NCBI GenBank assembly: GCA_951812305.1
Contig: CATOSB010000002.1
Span: forward strand, 434,001-498,000
Length of the DNA stretch: 64,000 bases
From: an uncultured Paracoccaceae bacterium
GTDB lineage: Bacteria > Pseudomonadota > Alphaproteobacteria > Rhodobacterales > Rhodobacteraceae
Direction of reading: 5' to 3'
Part shown: in pieces, positions 9,566-19,634 of the stretch
Layout of the letters: each line of letters starts with the position of its first letter
Numbering within the stretch: position 1 is the stretch's first letter
The notes under the pieces: model-generated
Database searches by the model: none
What the model was told of the DNA's origin: nothing
The model's input: only the letters and a program-made list of their open reading frames with translations
Program-made: the position numbers and the translations under genes

Positions 9566-10966
9566 TTAATTCAGGGCCCGTTGCACGTTTTCGGTGAAGT
9601 CCTCGCCGCGTATCTCGAAATTCGGGTATTGATCGAAACTGGCCGCGGCAGGAGCAAGAAGGACCGTGTCGCCTGACTGTGCATCATCCAACGCCATTTC
9701 AACCGCACGATCCATCGTTTCGCAGATTTCATGCGGTGTGTTTCCGAGTTGCAAAGCGAAATCGCGCGCAGAATGGCCGATGAGATAGGCTTTCACGACA
9801 GCCCCGAGATGGGGTGACAATTCGGCGATGCCGCCGTCCTTGGCGAGACCACCGGCGATCCATCTGATCGAATCGAATGTCTGTAAAGCCCGCGCGGCAC
9901 TTTCCGCGTTAGTTGCTTTGCTGTCGTTAACGAAGGTTACGCCGTTTGCCTCAGCGACGATCTGGCTGCGATGCGCGAGGCCCTTGAAGGATATGAACGC
10001 CTGTTCAATAACTTTCGGTGCCAATCCCAAGCGCCGACAGGCGGCATAGGCGGCGCAGGCGTTCTGGTGGTTATGGGCGCCGGGCAGGCTTTTGATCCCG
10101 CGCAGATCGATGGACGCGATCTGGCGACCCTTACGCCATTCGGAAAGAAATCCTTTTTTGGCAAATACATGCCAGCCCGGGCCGGAAAGTTTTTGACCAG
10201 ACGAGATGCGGATGATGCGATCATCCGTGGGACCAATGCTCAGTTGATTGGCCAGAAACCGCCCCTCAGCCTCGTCAACACCTACAACAGCGCAATCGGG
10301 CGCACCCTCGACAAAAAGCCGCCGTTTGGCCGCGAAATATCCGCCCATGCCGCCGTGCCGATCAAGATGATCGGCGGTAAGATTGGTGAATACGGCGATG
10401 TCCGGCGTCAAGGCGCGCGCCAGATCGGTTTGATAGGAGGAAAGTTCCAGAACGACGACGGACCCGTCCTCTGCCGGTTCAATATCCAGCACCCCGCGAC
10501 CTATATTGCCGGCAAGTTGCGTGGGCTTCCCGGTGGCTTCAAGAATGTGGTGAGTAAGCGCGGCGGTGGTCGATTTGCCGTTGGATCCGGTGACAGCCAC
10601 GACTTGTGGCATAACATCGAATTTGTCCCAGTCGCGCGTTGCGAAACTGCGGAAAAACAGGCCAATGTCGTTATCGACCGGCACGCCCGCGTCCCACGCG
10701 GCGGCGATGATCGGGTTCGGTTCGGGATAGAAATGCGGGATGCCGGGGGAGACGATGAGCGTGGCGACGCCCTCAAATGCATTTACTTTGGATAAGTCAT
10801 GCAGGGTCAGGCCGGCATTTTCGGCACCCGCCCGTGCTTCCACACTGTCATCCCACGCAAGGACCTCTGCGCAGCCGGCTTCCAGCGCTTTCGCGGCAGC
10901 CATACCCGAGCGCCCAAGACCCAGAACGGCCACCTTTTGCCCCTCATATCCGCGCACCGGGATCAA
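9566..10966 (-). CDS. murD: UDP-MurNAc-L-Ala--D-glutamate ligase MurD
   Basis: MurD adds D-glutamate to UDP-MurNAc-L-Ala in the cytoplasm. It has an N-terminal Rossmann motif ([14 protein letters not shown]), the ATP loop [15 protein letters not shown], central-domain [10 protein letters not shown] and [16 protein letters not shown], and the ligase-domain [17 protein letters not shown]. 466 residues, normal length. About 105 bases separate it from the ftsW start, the widest gap inside the cluster. That gap contains tgtggataa, which resembles part of a DnaA box, though I give it little weight. Confidence 0.96.
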   Translation of the reverse strand: MIPVRGYEGQKVAVLGLGRSGMAAAKALEAGCAEVLAWDDSVEARAGAENAGLTLHDLSKVNAFEGVATLIVSPGIPHFYPEPNPIIAAAWDAGVPVDNDIGLFFRSFATRDWDKFDVMPQVVAVTGSNGKSTTAALTHHILEATGKPTQLAGNIGRGVLDIEPAEDGSVVVLELSSYQTDLARALTPDIAVFTNLTADHLDRHGGMGGYFAAKRRLFVEGAPDCAVVGVDEAEGRFLANQLSIGPTDDRIIRISSGQKLSGPGWHVFAKKGFLSEWRKGRQIASIDLRGIKSLPGAHNHQNACAAYAACRRLGLAPKVIEQAFISFKGLAHRSQIVAEANGVTFVNDSKATNAESAARALQTFDSIRWIAGGLAKDGGIAELSPHLGAVVKAYLIGHSARDFALQLGNTPHEICETMDRAVEMALDDAQSGDTVLLAPAAASFDQYPNFEIRGEDFTENVQRALN

Positions 10967-10988
10967 GGTATTACCTCCCTATCAGGCG

Positions 10989-12074
10989 TTAACGAAGTTT
11001 AAGCGTTGCAAGACCGATCAGCGCAAGAACAAGCGAAATAATCCAGAACCGGATCACGATTTGCGGCTCTGCCCAGCCTCGTTTTTCGAAATGGTGATGG
11101 ATTGGCGCCATCAGAAAGACCCGCTTACCAGTGCGTTTGAAATAGACGACCTGAATGATGACCGAAAGCGCCTCGACCACGAACAAACCACCCACGATGG
11201 CCAGCACGATTTCATGCTTTGAGGCCACAGCGATGGCGCCCAAAGCCCCGCCCAAAGCAAGCGATCCAGTGTCGCCCATGAAGACGGCGGCGGGCGGCGC
11301 GTTGTACCAGAGAAAACCCAAGCCACCGCCAATCAGGGCGCTGGCAAAAACAAGGATTTCGCCGGTTCCGGGGACATAATGCACATCGAGATATTCGGTA
11401 AAGTCGACCCGGCCGACCGCATAAGAAATGATGCCCAGCGTACCGGCGGCGATCATCACCGGCATGATCGCCAGCCCGTCCAGCCCGTCGGTGAGGTTAA
11501 CGGAATTCGCCGCGCCTACGATTACGATCATCGAAAACGGCACGAACAGGTAACCAAGGTTAAGAAGCACATCCTTGAAAACCGGCATCGCAAGTCGGAA
11601 CGCGAGGTCGTCGGGATGCACCATTGCTGCCCAATATCCGGCAATCGCGGCGATCAGCAGGCCTATCGAAAACCGCACCCTGCCGGAGACGCCCTTGTGG
11701 TTGTTCTTAGAGACTTTGGCGTAGTCGTCAGCGAAACCGACCAACCCGAATCCAACCGTCACGAAAAGGATGATCCATATATACGGGTTGTCGAGGCGCA
11801 CCCAAAGAAGGCTGGAGACAACAAGCGCCGACAGGATCAGCAAACCGCCCATCGTTGGCGTGCCCTGCTTGTTCAGGATGTGGCTTTCCGGCCCGTCGTC
11901 GCGGATCGGCTGACCTTTGCCCTGCTTGCGTTTCAGCAAGTTAATCAGGGGCAGGCCGAAGATGAACCCGAACACCAAAGCAGTGAAGAAGGCACCACCA
12001 GAGCGAAACGTGATGTAGCGGAACAGATTGAAGAAATCGCCGCCATCAGACAGGTTTTGCAGCCAGTAAAGCAT
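10989..12074 (-). CDS. mraY: MraY, phospho-MurNAc-pentapeptide transferase
   Basis: MraY transfers phospho-MurNAc-pentapeptide to undecaprenyl phosphate, making lipid I. It is a 361-residue polytopic membrane protein with the family motifs [17 protein letters not shown] (metal-binding aspartates), [17 protein letters not shown] and, near the C-terminus, [14 protein letters not shown]. It begins 4 bases after murF. Confidence 0.97.
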   Translation of the reverse strand: MLYWLQNLSDGGDFFNLFRYITFRSGGAFFTALVFGFIFGLPLINLLKRKQGKGQPIRDDGPESHILNKQGTPTMGGLLILSALVVSSLLWVRLDNPYIWIILFVTVGFGLVGFADDYAKVSKNNHKGVSGRVRFSIGLLIAAIAGYWAAMVHPDDLAFRLAMPVFKDVLLNLGYLFVPFSMIVIVGAANSVNLTDGLDGLAIMPVMIAAGTLGIISYAVGRVDFTEYLDVHYVPGTGEILVFASALIGGGLGFLWYNAPPAAVFMGDTGSLALGGALGAIAVASKHEIVLAIVGGLFVVEALSVIIQVVYFKRTGKRVFLMAPIHHHFEKRGWAEPQIVIRFWIISLVLALIGLATLKLR

Positions 12075-12078
12075 TCAC

Positions 12079-13500
12079 TCATCCTTCGTTTTCGGTAGCC
12101 TGCGGATGGCTGAGTTTTCTTAAGGCGTCAACCAGAAGGCTGACCTTGGAGCCCTTGGAGCCTTTCACCAGGATCACATCGCCGGCGTCGACCAAGTTGT
12201 GTGCGCGGGCCGCCAATTCGTCGGCGGTCTCGGCTTGAACGCCCTGCTTGTCGACCGGAAGCGCCTGAAACAGCGCCAGCATCCGCGGCCCGACGGTGTG
12301 TACCAAATCAACAGCGTCCATGCTTGAAAGGTCAGCGATGTTTTTGTGCATTGCGGCCTCTTCGGGGCCAAGTTCCAACATGTCGCCGAGAATGGCGATC
12401 CGGCGACCTTTGGTGATACGGCCCACATTGTCCACTGGTGTCGCGGCGGCCAGAACTTCCAAAGAGGCGGCCATTGAGGTCGGGTTGGCGTTGAAGGCGT
12501 CGTCGTAAAGATCGAAAGCGGTGGACGTATCCATCTGGTCCAGAAGGCGTGTTTCCTGCAAGCCCCGCCCTTCCACCGGTTGCCAAAGCGCAAGGTCCTG
12601 CGCCGCCAGCGCGAGATCAAGATTTAGGCTGTCAACGACGGCCAGAATGGCCAGCGCGCCTTGAGCAAAGTGGCGCCCGGGCGCGGAAAGTTTGAATGTG
12701 ACGTCTTCGTCGCCGATCTTTGCGCGCACGATCGTGGCCCCGCCGCCGAGGCGGATGTCAGTTATCTGGTAAGGATGGTTACTCTGGCCGAAGGTTTTGG
12801 CCGTTGGGTGGCTTGCCTGCATCACCGGTGTCTCATCCAGATCGCCGGGGATCAAAGCGGTGCCGCCCTTGCGCAGGCCTTCGAAGATCGACGCTTTTTC
12901 GCGCGCGATTCCTGCAAGGTCGTCGAACGCCTCCAGATGCGCGGCGGCGATGGTGGTGATCAGGGCGACATCAGGTGCGGCCTGTTTCGCCAGCGGGGCG
13001 ATTTCGCCGGGGTGGTTCATACCGATTTCGAGGATGGCGAAATCGACATCTTCAGGCATCCGGGCCAGCGTCAGCGGTACACCCCAGTGGTTGTTGTAGG
13101 AGGCTTCGGCGGCGTGGACGCTGCCCTGACGGGACAGGACGGTGCGCATCATTTCCTTGGTGCTGGTCTTGCCGACCGACCCGGTGATCGCGATGACCTG
13201 TGCGCGGGTCCTTTCACGGGCGGTCTGGCCCAGCGCCTCCAGCCCTTGCAAAACATCTTTTACGATCAATAGTTTGTCTCGTGACACACTATCGGGCACG
13301 CGGCTGACCAGTGCCGCGGCAGCGCCTTTATCCAGCGCTTGGGCGACGAAATCGTGGCCATCGCGCGCATCCTTCAGGGCTACGAACAGATCGCCGCGTT
13401 GCAGGGTGCGGGTGTCGATGGAAACGCCGGTTGCGGACCAGTGGCTGGCCGTTTTGCCACCTGTTGCGGCGGTGGCCTCTTCAGCCGTCCAAAGGCTCAC
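12079..13500 (-). CDS. murF: MurF, UDP-MurNAc-tripeptide--D-Ala-D-Ala ligase
   Basis: MurF completes the UDP-MurNAc-pentapeptide by adding D-Ala-D-Ala. Motifs: N-terminal GVSIDTRTLQRGDLFVAL, ATP loop VIAITGSVGKTSTKEMM, NNHWGVPLTLARMP, and the C-terminal LYDDAFNANPTSMAASLE and ILGDMLELG. Its ATG overlaps the murE stop (ATGA, 13497-13500), indicating translational coupling. 473 residues, normal for the family. Confidence 0.96.
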   Translation of the reverse strand: MSLWTAEEATAATGGKTASHWSATGVSIDTRTLQRGDLFVALKDARDGHDFVAQALDKGAAAALVSRVPDSVSRDKLLIVKDVLQGLEALGQTARERTRAQVIAITGSVGKTSTKEMMRTVLSRQGSVHAAEASYNNHWGVPLTLARMPEDVDFAILEIGMNHPGEIAPLAKQAAPDVALITTIAAAHLEAFDDLAGIAREKASIFEGLRKGGTALIPGDLDETPVMQASHPTAKTFGQSNHPYQITDIRLGGGATIVRAKIGDEDVTFKLSAPGRHFAQGALAILAVVDSLNLDLALAAQDLALWQPVEGRGLQETRLLDQMDTSTAFDLYDDAFNANPTSMAASLEVLAAATPVDNVGRITKGRRIAILGDMLELGPEEAAMHKNIADLSSMDAVDLVHTVGPRMLALFQALPVDKQGVQAETADELAARAHNLVDAGDVILVKGSKGSKVSLLVDALRKLSHPQATENEG

Positions 13501-14981
13501 GCGGGGCCACCGTCAAGCGCGGCAACGGCGACGCTGGCCTGTTCGACATCGTCGAAAGGGAAGACATCATCGCCGACAACCTGCCCGGTTTCATGGCCTT
13601 TGCCCGCGACCAGAAGTGCATCACCGGGTTGCAGGGCATCAACGCCGCGCAGGATGGCCTCGGCGCGGTCGGGGACTTCTGTCGCCTCGGGGCATTCAGC
13701 CATAATCGCGGCGCGGATGATGTCCGGGTCCTCGGTTCGTGGGTTGTCGTCGGTGACGAAAATGACATCCGAATTGTCGCGCGCGGCGGCGCCCATCATC
13801 GGGCGTTTGTACGGGTCGCGGTCGCCGCCAGCGCCGAAGACGACGATCAGACGGCCCAGAACATGCGGGCGCAGGGCGCGCAGCGCGGTGCGCAAAGCCT
13901 CGGGCGTGTGGGAATAATCGACAAAGACAGAGGACCCGTTGTCGCGTGTCGCGGCCAGCTCCATACGCCCGCGCACGCCTTTCAGTTCCTGAAGCGTGTC
14001 AAACGTACTGGCCGGGTCACAGCCCGATGCGATGACCAGCCCTGCGGCGGTCAGCACGTTTTCGGCCTGAAACCCGCCGATCAGTTCCATCCGCACAAGT
14101 CGCGGCCTGCCGTTCCAGTCAAAGCGCAGTTCCTGACCCGTGGCATCGAACCGTTGCGCGCGGATTCGCAGAACGGCGTTTTCGGCCCGGCCAACGGTGA
14201 TGAGTTCAAGACCCCGTGCGTCTGCAATTTCGGCCATCGCCTGTCCGCGCCGGTCGTCGATATTGACAACCGCAACGCCATCTTCGCTGACGATACGCCG
14301 GAACAATCCGGCCTTGGCATCGAAATACTCATCGAAATCAGCGTGATAGTCGAGGTGGTCTTGCGACAGATTGGTGAACGCCCCAGCGGCGACCTGAACG
14401 CCGTCAAGGCGACTCTGCGCGAGACCGTGCGAGGACGCCTCCATCGCGACATGCTGGATGTCACGCGCGGCCAATTCTGCGAGAATGCTGTGCAGCGTGA
14501 TGGGTTCCGGCGTGGTGTGTGCCAAGGGTCTGTTCCAGGCGCCCTCGACCCCGGTCGTGCCGAGATTGACGGATGGCAGGCCAATATGCGTCCAAATCTG
14601 GCGTGCGAAGGTGGCAACGGATGTTTTTCCGTTTGTGCCGGTAACGGCGACGACGGTTTCCGGCTGCGCGCCGAACCACAACGCGGCGGCATAGGCCAAC
14701 GTCTGGCGTGGGTCCTCGGCGATCACCAAAGGCACGTTGGCTTCGGAGAGTTCCTTTGATGCGATGTCCGCGCCGATGCGATCCGTCAGAATCGCACCTG
14801 CGTCCATACGCAGCGCATATTGAATGAATTCGCCACCGTGGATATTGGACCCGGGAAGTGCCGCAAATAAATGGCCCGGCTCAACTGTGCGGCTGTCCAC
14901 TGACAACCCGGTAATCCTGGCATCACCGCCCGATTGCGCCGTTAACCCTAGTTCCGAGAGCGTTTTCGCCCGATCCGCCAT
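13497..14981 (-). CDS. murE: MurE, UDP-MurNAc-L-Ala-D-Glu--meso-DAP ligase
   Basis: MurE adds the third peptide residue. It has SVDSRTVEPGHLFAALPG, ATP loop VVAVTGTNGKTSVATFA, EASSHGL, and NLSQDHLDYHADFDEYFDA. The C-terminal motif TDDNPRTEDP carries the DNPR signature of meso-diaminopimelate-adding enzymes, so the wall should be DAP-type. 494 residues. It follows ftsI by 19 bases. Confidence 0.96.
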   Translation of the reverse strand: MADRAKTLSELGLTAQSGGDARITGLSVDSRTVEPGHLFAALPGSNIHGGEFIQYALRMDAGAILTDRIGADIASKELSEANVPLVIAEDPRQTLAYAAALWFGAQPETVVAVTGTNGKTSVATFARQIWTHIGLPSVNLGTTGVEGAWNRPLAHTTPEPITLHSILAELAARDIQHVAMEASSHGLAQSRLDGVQVAAGAFTNLSQDHLDYHADFDEYFDAKAGLFRRIVSEDGVAVVNIDDRRGQAMAEIADARGLELITVGRAENAVLRIRAQRFDATGQELRFDWNGRPRLVRMELIGGFQAENVLTAAGLVIASGCDPASTFDTLQELKGVRGRMELAATRDNGSSVFVDYSHTPEALRTALRALRPHVLGRLIVVFGAGGDRDPYKRPMMGAAARDNSDVIFVTDDNPRTEDPDIIRAAIMAECPEATEVPDRAEAILRGVDALQPGDALLVAGKGHETGQVVGDDVFPFDDVEQASVAVAALDGGPA

Positions 14982-15000
14982 ATTGTCCCGCTCATATTAA

Positions 15001-16791
15001 TTATCGGCTTCTTGTCATTGTTACCTGATCAAGGGCCAAAGGTTCAACGGATGGTCTGAGGCCAAGAAGCGGGGCGGTGCGGCGGATGATTTCGGCGGCC
15101 ACAGGGACGGCCGTCCAACCCGCCGTGCGGCGTGGTTTTGGGCCGGATGTTTCGACCGGTTCGTCCAGCGTCACAACAAGAACGTATTTCGGGTCGTTGG
15201 CGGGGAAGATGCTGGCGAATGTGGCGATGACCTTGTCGTCATAATAACCGCCGCGCGGGCGCGGTTTGTCGGCGGTACCGGTTTTTCCGCCGACCTCGTA
15301 TCCGGGCACCTCGCCGAAGGATGCAGTGCCTTCGGTGACAACCTTTCGCAACATTTCGCGTGAATATCGGGACACATCCACCGAGACGACTCTTTCGCCA
15401 TTTTGTGGCGTAGTGCGGCGCAAAAGTGTGGGTTTGATCCTGGTACCGCCATTCAGAACGCTGGCGTAAGCGCTGGCCAGATGCAGCGGGCTGGCAGACA
15501 TGCCATGACCATAAGACGTTGTGATCGTTACGATTTCCGACCAAACTTTTGGGATAAGCGGTTTGGCGCCGGGGGCCTCGACCAGTTCCACAGGAGTCGG
15601 ATCGAAAAAACCGAGCTGCTTGAAAAAAGCCTTCTGCCGTTTGATGCCGATCATGCGTGCGACATTGGCCGTCGCAACGTTTGATGATTTGACGATGGCC
15701 TTTGTCACCGAAAGTCGGGGGCCATAGTTCTTGCGACCCCATTCGCGGATTTTGAACTTGCCCCAGACAAGTGGCGCGTTGGCGTCAACTTCGGTGTGCG
15801 GATTGACGAGGCCAATGTTCATTGCCTGTGCCATCGTCAGGATCTTGAAAGTTGACCCGAGTTCGTAAACGCCCTGAACGGCGCGGTTGAACAGCGGGTC
15901 ATCCGCCTTATCGCCCTCGATCAGCGGCAGCGGGCGATCATTAGGGTCAAAGTCCGGCAGGCTAGCCATCGAGATTATTTCGCCGGTGTGAACATCCATC
16001 AAAACCGCCGTCGCGCCCTTGGCGTTCATCAGCCGCATTCCGCCGTAGAGAACACGTTCGACGGCCGCCTGAATTGTCAGATCGATAGACAATTGCAGCG
16101 GGCGACCTTCTTGTGCGGGGTCACGCAGAAATGCATCGAAAGCTTTTTCAACACCAGCGGTGCCAATCACCTCGGCGGCGTGTACACCTTCGCGCCCAAA
16201 GCCGTAGCCACCAAGGATATGCGCAGCCAGTCTGCCGTTGGGGTATAGGCGCATTTCGCGGGGGCCAAACAGCAAACCCGGTTCGCCGAGATCGTGCACA
16301 AGCTGTTGTTGTTCCGGGGAAATCTTTCGTTTGATCCAGAGAAACTTGCGTTCTCCAGTGAAATCCTTGATCAGACGCTTTTCGTCCAGATCAGGGAATA
16401 TGCGCACCAGTTCGCGCGCAGCGCGTTCAGGTTCCACCATTTCCGGCGGCTGGGCGTAAAGAGAATGCGTTTGCAGATTTGTGGCCAGAAGCCGCCCGTT
16501 GCGGTCCACGATATCGGCGCGTTCGGCCACAATCCGACTGGTGGAAGCCAGACGACGTGGTTCGGCGGGTTCGGATGCCGCCATGACCGCCATGCGCCCG
16601 CCCACCATTGCGAAGGCCGCGAAGAAAAACAGCGACAACACCCACAGGCGGCTTTCCGCGCGCAGACGGGACTTGTCACGCATCTCTTCATGGCGAAGGC
16701 GCAGGTTTTCCTTTTCAATCACGTCAGGGTTTTCACCCTGCTGTCTTGCGGCAAGGATGCGGGCCAAGGGGCGAAGGGGCGTGCGTTTCAT
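15001..16791 (-). CDS. ftsI: FtsI / PBP3, septal peptidoglycan transpeptidase
   Basis: This is a class B penicillin-binding protein, partner of FtsW. One N-terminal membrane segment (about residues 50-70) follows a basic cytoplasmic tail. Then comes the dimerisation domain and a transpeptidase domain with the three active-site motifs: SxxK (LGSTFKIL), SxN (KSSNVATAN) and KTGT (GGKTGTADK). Its start overlaps the ftsL stop by 4 bases (16788-16791). 596 residues. Confidence 0.96.
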   Translation of the reverse strand: MKRTPLRPLARILAARQQGENPDVIEKENLRLRHEEMRDKSRLRAESRLWVLSLFFFAAFAMVGGRMAVMAASEPAEPRRLASTSRIVAERADIVDRNGRLLATNLQTHSLYAQPPEMVEPERAARELVRIFPDLDEKRLIKDFTGERKFLWIKRKISPEQQQLVHDLGEPGLLFGPREMRLYPNGRLAAHILGGYGFGREGVHAAEVIGTAGVEKAFDAFLRDPAQEGRPLQLSIDLTIQAAVERVLYGGMRLMNAKGATAVLMDVHTGEIISMASLPDFDPNDRPLPLIEGDKADDPLFNRAVQGVYELGSTFKILTMAQAMNIGLVNPHTEVDANAPLVWGKFKIREWGRKNYGPRLSVTKAIVKSSNVATANVARMIGIKRQKAFFKQLGFFDPTPVELVEAPGAKPLIPKVWSEIVTITTSYGHGMSASPLHLASAYASVLNGGTRIKPTLLRRTTPQNGERVVSVDVSRYSREMLRKVVTEGTASFGEVPGYEVGGKTGTADKPRPRGGYYDDKVIATFASIFPANDPKYVLVVTLDEPVETSGPKPRRTAGWTAVPVAAEIIRRTAPLLGLRPSVEPLALDQVTMTRSR

Positions 16792-17156
16792 GGCACCATA
16801 CTCTGATAGTAAATTTGTTGCAGTACCTCGGGCCGCAGGCCCATGACCTCGACCGGTTCCTCGATGACGAGTGGCGGGTATCCGATTTGCTCAATTCTGC
16901 CGAATTGCTCCGGGCGTAGCGGGATCAGGCCAAGCGTTTCGAAATTGATTTCCGCCAGTTCGCGCAGGCGGTCGGGCCGATTTAGATAAGCCCATTCGGC
17001 ATTCAGGATGGCGCGGGTTTCAAGGAGCAGCCCGATATCGGAACGCAACTCGGCCACCTCATCAAGCGCATCCTGAGTCTTGTAGTTTTCCGTATACGCC
17101 CAGAAGGCCAACCCCATGACGGCAAGCGCGGACATAATATAAACAAGCGATCTCAA
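16788..17156 (-). CDS. ftsL: FtsL-like division protein
   Basis: This 122-residue bitopic protein has a short cytoplasmic start (MRSLV), one membrane segment (about 5-22), a heptad-like helix ([20 protein letters not shown]) and a small periplasmic tail. FtsL is poorly conserved, so the call rests on size, topology and position between rsmH and ftsI. Both ends overlap the neighbouring genes by ATGA, a strong sign of coupled translation. It should bridge FtsQ/B to FtsWI. Confidence 0.88.
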   Translation of the reverse strand: MRSLVYIMSALAVMGLAFWAYTENYKTQDALDEVAELRSDIGLLLETRAILNAEWAYLNRPDRLRELAEINFETLGLIPLRPEQFGRIEQIGYPPLVIEEPVEVMGLRPEVLQQIYYQSMVP

Positions 17157-18157
17157 CGGCTTCTCTCACTTCCCGGCAACATGGGCATCCCAAGTGCGGC
17201 GCGATCCACCGGTCCAGCCTCGGCACAAGATCGTGTGGCGACGCGCAGTTTGGCAGAGCGGGAGCGTGGGTTTTCTGCCAGCTCACGGTCATCGGGGCCA
17301 ATCGCGCGGCGGGATTTCACGCGCCAGCGCGGGGCCATTTGTTCGGTGGCCGGGGCATGGCGACTGCCCTGCCCGCCCTGACCAGAACGGATCTGGATGA
17401 ACCGCTTCACCATCCGGTCCTCGATTGAATGAAACGTCACAACCGCCAGCTTACCGCCGGGTTTCAGCGCGCGTTCGGCGGCTTCAAGGCCAGCGGCCAG
17501 TTGTTCGTATTCGCCATTCACATATATGCGCAATGCCTGGAAGGACCGGGTGGCAGAGTGCGACTGGCCGGGTTTTGGTTTCGGCAGGCAACGGGCGATG
17601 ATTTCGGCCAGTTGCAATGTGGTGGTGATCGGAGCGTCCGTTCGCACCTTGACGATTTCGCGCGCTATGCGGCGTGACGCACGTTCTTCGCCGAAGTGAA
17701 ACAGAATGTCGGCCAATGCGGCTTCTGAAAGCCCGTTCACCGCATCGGCGGCAGTCAGCCCGGTATTGCCCATGCGCATATTCAACGGGCCGTCGGCCAT
17801 GAAGGAAAACCCACGATCCGGCTGGTCGAGCTGCATGGATGAGACACCGAGATCGAGAACGACACCGTCAAGTTTTTCGCTCGCGTACTGGTCGAGCTTG
17901 TCGAATGTACCTTCAACCAGCTTCAGGCGATCGCCATAGACCTCCGCCCATTCCGCGGCAATTTCAAAGACATATGGGTCACGATCCACCGCGATAACCT
18001 CATCGGCGCCTTCTTCCAATAACGCGCGACTGTAACCGCCGGCGCCGAATGTCCCATCAAGCCAGCGCCCGGATATAGGCGCTACTTCGGCCAGCAACGG
18101 GCGAAGAAGGACGGGGATATGTGGCTCTGGCGCGGACACTTCGGCGGTCGCTGCCAT
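17153..18157 (-). CDS. rsmH: RsmH, 16S rRNA m4C1402 methyltransferase
   Basis: RsmH (MraW) methylates N4 of C1402 in 16S rRNA using S-adenosylmethionine. The SAM motif is [16 protein letters not shown], followed by [30 protein letters not shown] and the C-terminal [16 protein letters not shown]. The ATG at 18157 fits homologous N-termini and has GAGAGG upstream. A TTG at 18184 inside mraZ would add nine residues. Confidence 0.94.
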   Translation of the reverse strand: MAATAEVSAPEPHIPVLLRPLLAEVAPISGRWLDGTFGAGGYSRALLEEGADEVIAVDRDPYVFEIAAEWAEVYGDRLKLVEGTFDKLDQYASEKLDGVVLDLGVSSMQLDQPDRGFSFMADGPLNMRMGNTGLTAADAVNGLSEAALADILFHFGEERASRRIAREIVKVRTDAPITTTLQLAEIIARCLPKPKPGQSHSATRSFQALRIYVNGEYEQLAAGLEAAERALKPGGKLAVVTFHSIEDRMVKRFIQIRSGQGGQGSRHAPATEQMAPRWRVKSRRAIGPDDRELAENPRSRSAKLRVATRSCAEAGPVDRAALGMPMLPGSERSR

Positions 18158-18161
18158 CGGC

Positions 18162-18665
18162 CTAGCCCTCTCGACCTTTGTCAAGAAGGGTCAAGGGATC
18201 GAAATCTTCCGGGAAATCTTCCAGCCAGGCTTCTGTCTTACTGAGCTCCTCGGCCTCATAGGTTTCCGGTTTCCAGATCTGGAAGGTGTCGCCGGTTGCG
18301 ATGAAAAACGCCTCGGCATCCAACCCAATCTTGGCGCGCAACTTTGCCGGGAGCACGAGGCGCCCGGTTTCGTCAACATTTGTAGAGAGAGATTGTCCGG
18401 AAAACAGGCGTTCCAGCATACGCCGTTCAAGCGAACCACGCGGCATATCGGAAATCTTTTCGTCGACCTCACCGATCGCCTCAATCGTGTAACATTCAAG
18501 GTAGGAACGGCGGTGATCACCATAGACCACAACAAATTCGGGGTTACCGCCTTCGGTGCGACCGGGATCACCGGCTTCGAGCACACGGCGAAACTGGGCC
18601 GGGATCGACACCCTGCCCTTGCCATCCACTTTCTGGTGGAATTCGCCTCTGAACCTACGAACCAC
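18162..18665 (-). CDS. mraZ: MraZ, transcriptional regulator of the division cluster
   Basis: MraZ is an AbrB-like DNA-binding protein that in other bacteria represses its own operon, the one that follows here. This 167-residue protein has two related repeats: [18 protein letters not shown] (about 8-25) and [18 protein letters not shown] (about 93-110), the swapped-hairpin DNA-binding units. The start is a GTG at 18665 with GGAAGGA upstream. It heads the operon, so its promoter should lie in the hairpin-rich region above 18666. Confidence 0.95.
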   Translation of the reverse strand: MVRRFRGEFHQKVDGKGRVSIPAQFRRVLEAGDPGRTEGGNPEFVVVYGDHRRSYLECYTIEAIGEVDEKISDMPRGSLERRMLERLFSGQSLSTNVDETGRLVLPAKLRAKIGLDAEAFFIATGDTFQIWKPETYEAEELSKTEAWLEDFPEDFDPLTLLDKGREG

Positions 18666-18720
18666 TGTCCCGCGGTCCTTCCTTGTTACGCCCCTTCAAA
18701 TCCGTCCCCAGAAACGGAAA

Positions 18721-18776
18721 CGGCGAATTGGGTGCTGCCATGTCCCAATTCGCCGCCCTCGTCCCGCTTTAGCGGG
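18721..18776. promoter_or_regulatory. Two perfect inverted repeats upstream of mraZ
   Basis: CGGCGAATTGGG (18721-18732) pairs perfectly with CCCAATTCGCCG (18744-18755) around an 11-base loop. Immediately beside it CCCGCT-TT-AGCGGG (18763-18776) forms a second perfect hairpin. No T-run follows on either strand, so they are not simple intrinsic terminators. They lie 56-111 bases upstream of the mraZ start, a plausible operator or 5'-leader structure for the division operon. Confidence 0.55.
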
Positions 18777-19337
18777 TAGTCCAGCTGCGCGCGCCACCTG
18801 GGGGGATGTCTGCTCGCCCGCGCGCCGGATCCTTAGTTAGATGAAAGCGGGTGCCTGTACGAAACCTGACTTTTATTTGGGAGGAGAGGTTCTTGCTGAC
18901 CTCTTTGCCCGTTTCATCGTGGAACAAGGGATGACATGGGAATTTATGGAAATCAACAGGAATTTTGGCGCAGCGCCACATTATGTTGTTCAAACAACCC
19001 TCTGACCACAAGGTGTTGTAGTGATTATTTCCAATTCGAACGCATTTTCTGGTATATCCCTCCAATTCCAACACAATATATAGATCACTACGGGCATAAG
19101 TCAGATTTCCCACGAATTCCCGAAATATTTCCAATTCAGGGGCAAAGGACCACTCTCAACAGCAGATGAATGGCCCAAACTCGACCGAAAACCCTATTCT
19201 CCAATGAATGATTCGCGCCATTCCAACGAGAAAGCGGGTTCGTCCCATGAAATCCCGCACCTTTATCTCACGCGCCCGTATTTGCTGAGTAGAAATTGCA
19301 TCCATGCAAATGCTGCATAGCGGCATTTCATTATCAA

Positions 19338-19367
19338 TTGTTGTGCACCTGCAGCAATTCGCTATGT
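19338..19367 (+). promoter_or_regulatory. Candidate stress-sigma (RpoH-type) promoter for the DUF1127 gene
   Basis: TTGTTG (19338-19343) is followed after 18 bases by CTATGT (19362-19367), about 40 bases before the start codon. Alphaproteobacterial RpoH promoters favour a TTG-type -35 and a CTATAT-like -10. In Rhodobacter sphaeroides the equivalent DUF1127/CcsR operon is known to be RpoH-dependent. The match is modest and the assignment is inference. Confidence 0.35.
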
Positions 19368-19406
19368 TTGCGATAACGAAACGCTAAACGATCAAGAGGC
19401 ACTGAC

Positions 19407-19622
19407 ATGGCACTTGTTACAGAGTTACACAGGTTTGAAACCAACTTGGCCGCCCGCATCCGCACGGGTCTTGAGAATGCGCGTCGCGTAATTGTGCGTA
19501 GGCGTGCCTATTCGACCACGTTCAAAGAACTGTCCCGACTGGCGGATCATGAACTCGCCGATCTGGGCATCGGTCGCAGCGAAATACGCAACATCGCGCA
19601 ACAAGCGGCAAACCAAATCTAA
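19407..19622 (+). CDS. DUF1127 small basic protein (CcaF1-like)
   Basis: This 71-residue protein has a C-terminal DUF1127 core (STTFKELSRLADHELADLGI) ending GRSEIRNIAQQA, and an arginine-rich middle (RRVIVRRRAY). AAGAGG lies 7 bases upstream of the ATG. In Rhodobacter sphaeroides the homologous small protein (RSP_6037, CcaF1) is an RNA-binding stress factor co-transcribed with the CcsR sRNAs. The hairpin RNA directly downstream makes the same arrangement likely here. Confidence 0.88.
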   Translation: MALVTELHRFETNLAARIRTGLENARRVIVRRRAYSTTFKELSRLADHELADLGIGRSEIRNIAQQAANQI

Positions 19623-19634
19623 CACCAACGAAAT

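Larger units (their letters stand above)
18666..19406. other. Gene-free 740-bp region between mraZ and the DUF1127 gene
   Basis: No convincing gene is seen. The part nearest mraZ (18666-18850) is GC-rich with two perfect hairpins. The rest (about 18850-19400) is clearly more AT-rich than its neighbours and carries recurrent CCAATTC heptamers. It should hold the leftward dcw promoter and the rightward DUF1127 promoter. A 121-codon minus-strand frame (18769-19134) has no family character. I looked for an RNase P RNA core (gaggaaagtccg type) and found none. Confidence 0.6.

Noticed and set aside
18666-18850. Possible RNase P RNA or 6S RNA upstream of mraZ
   Set aside because: The conserved RNase P core sequences are absent; only simple hairpins are seen.
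18769-19134. 121-codon minus-strand frame in the AT-rich gap upstream of mraZ
   Set aside because: No recognisable motifs, overlaps the hairpins, poor start context.
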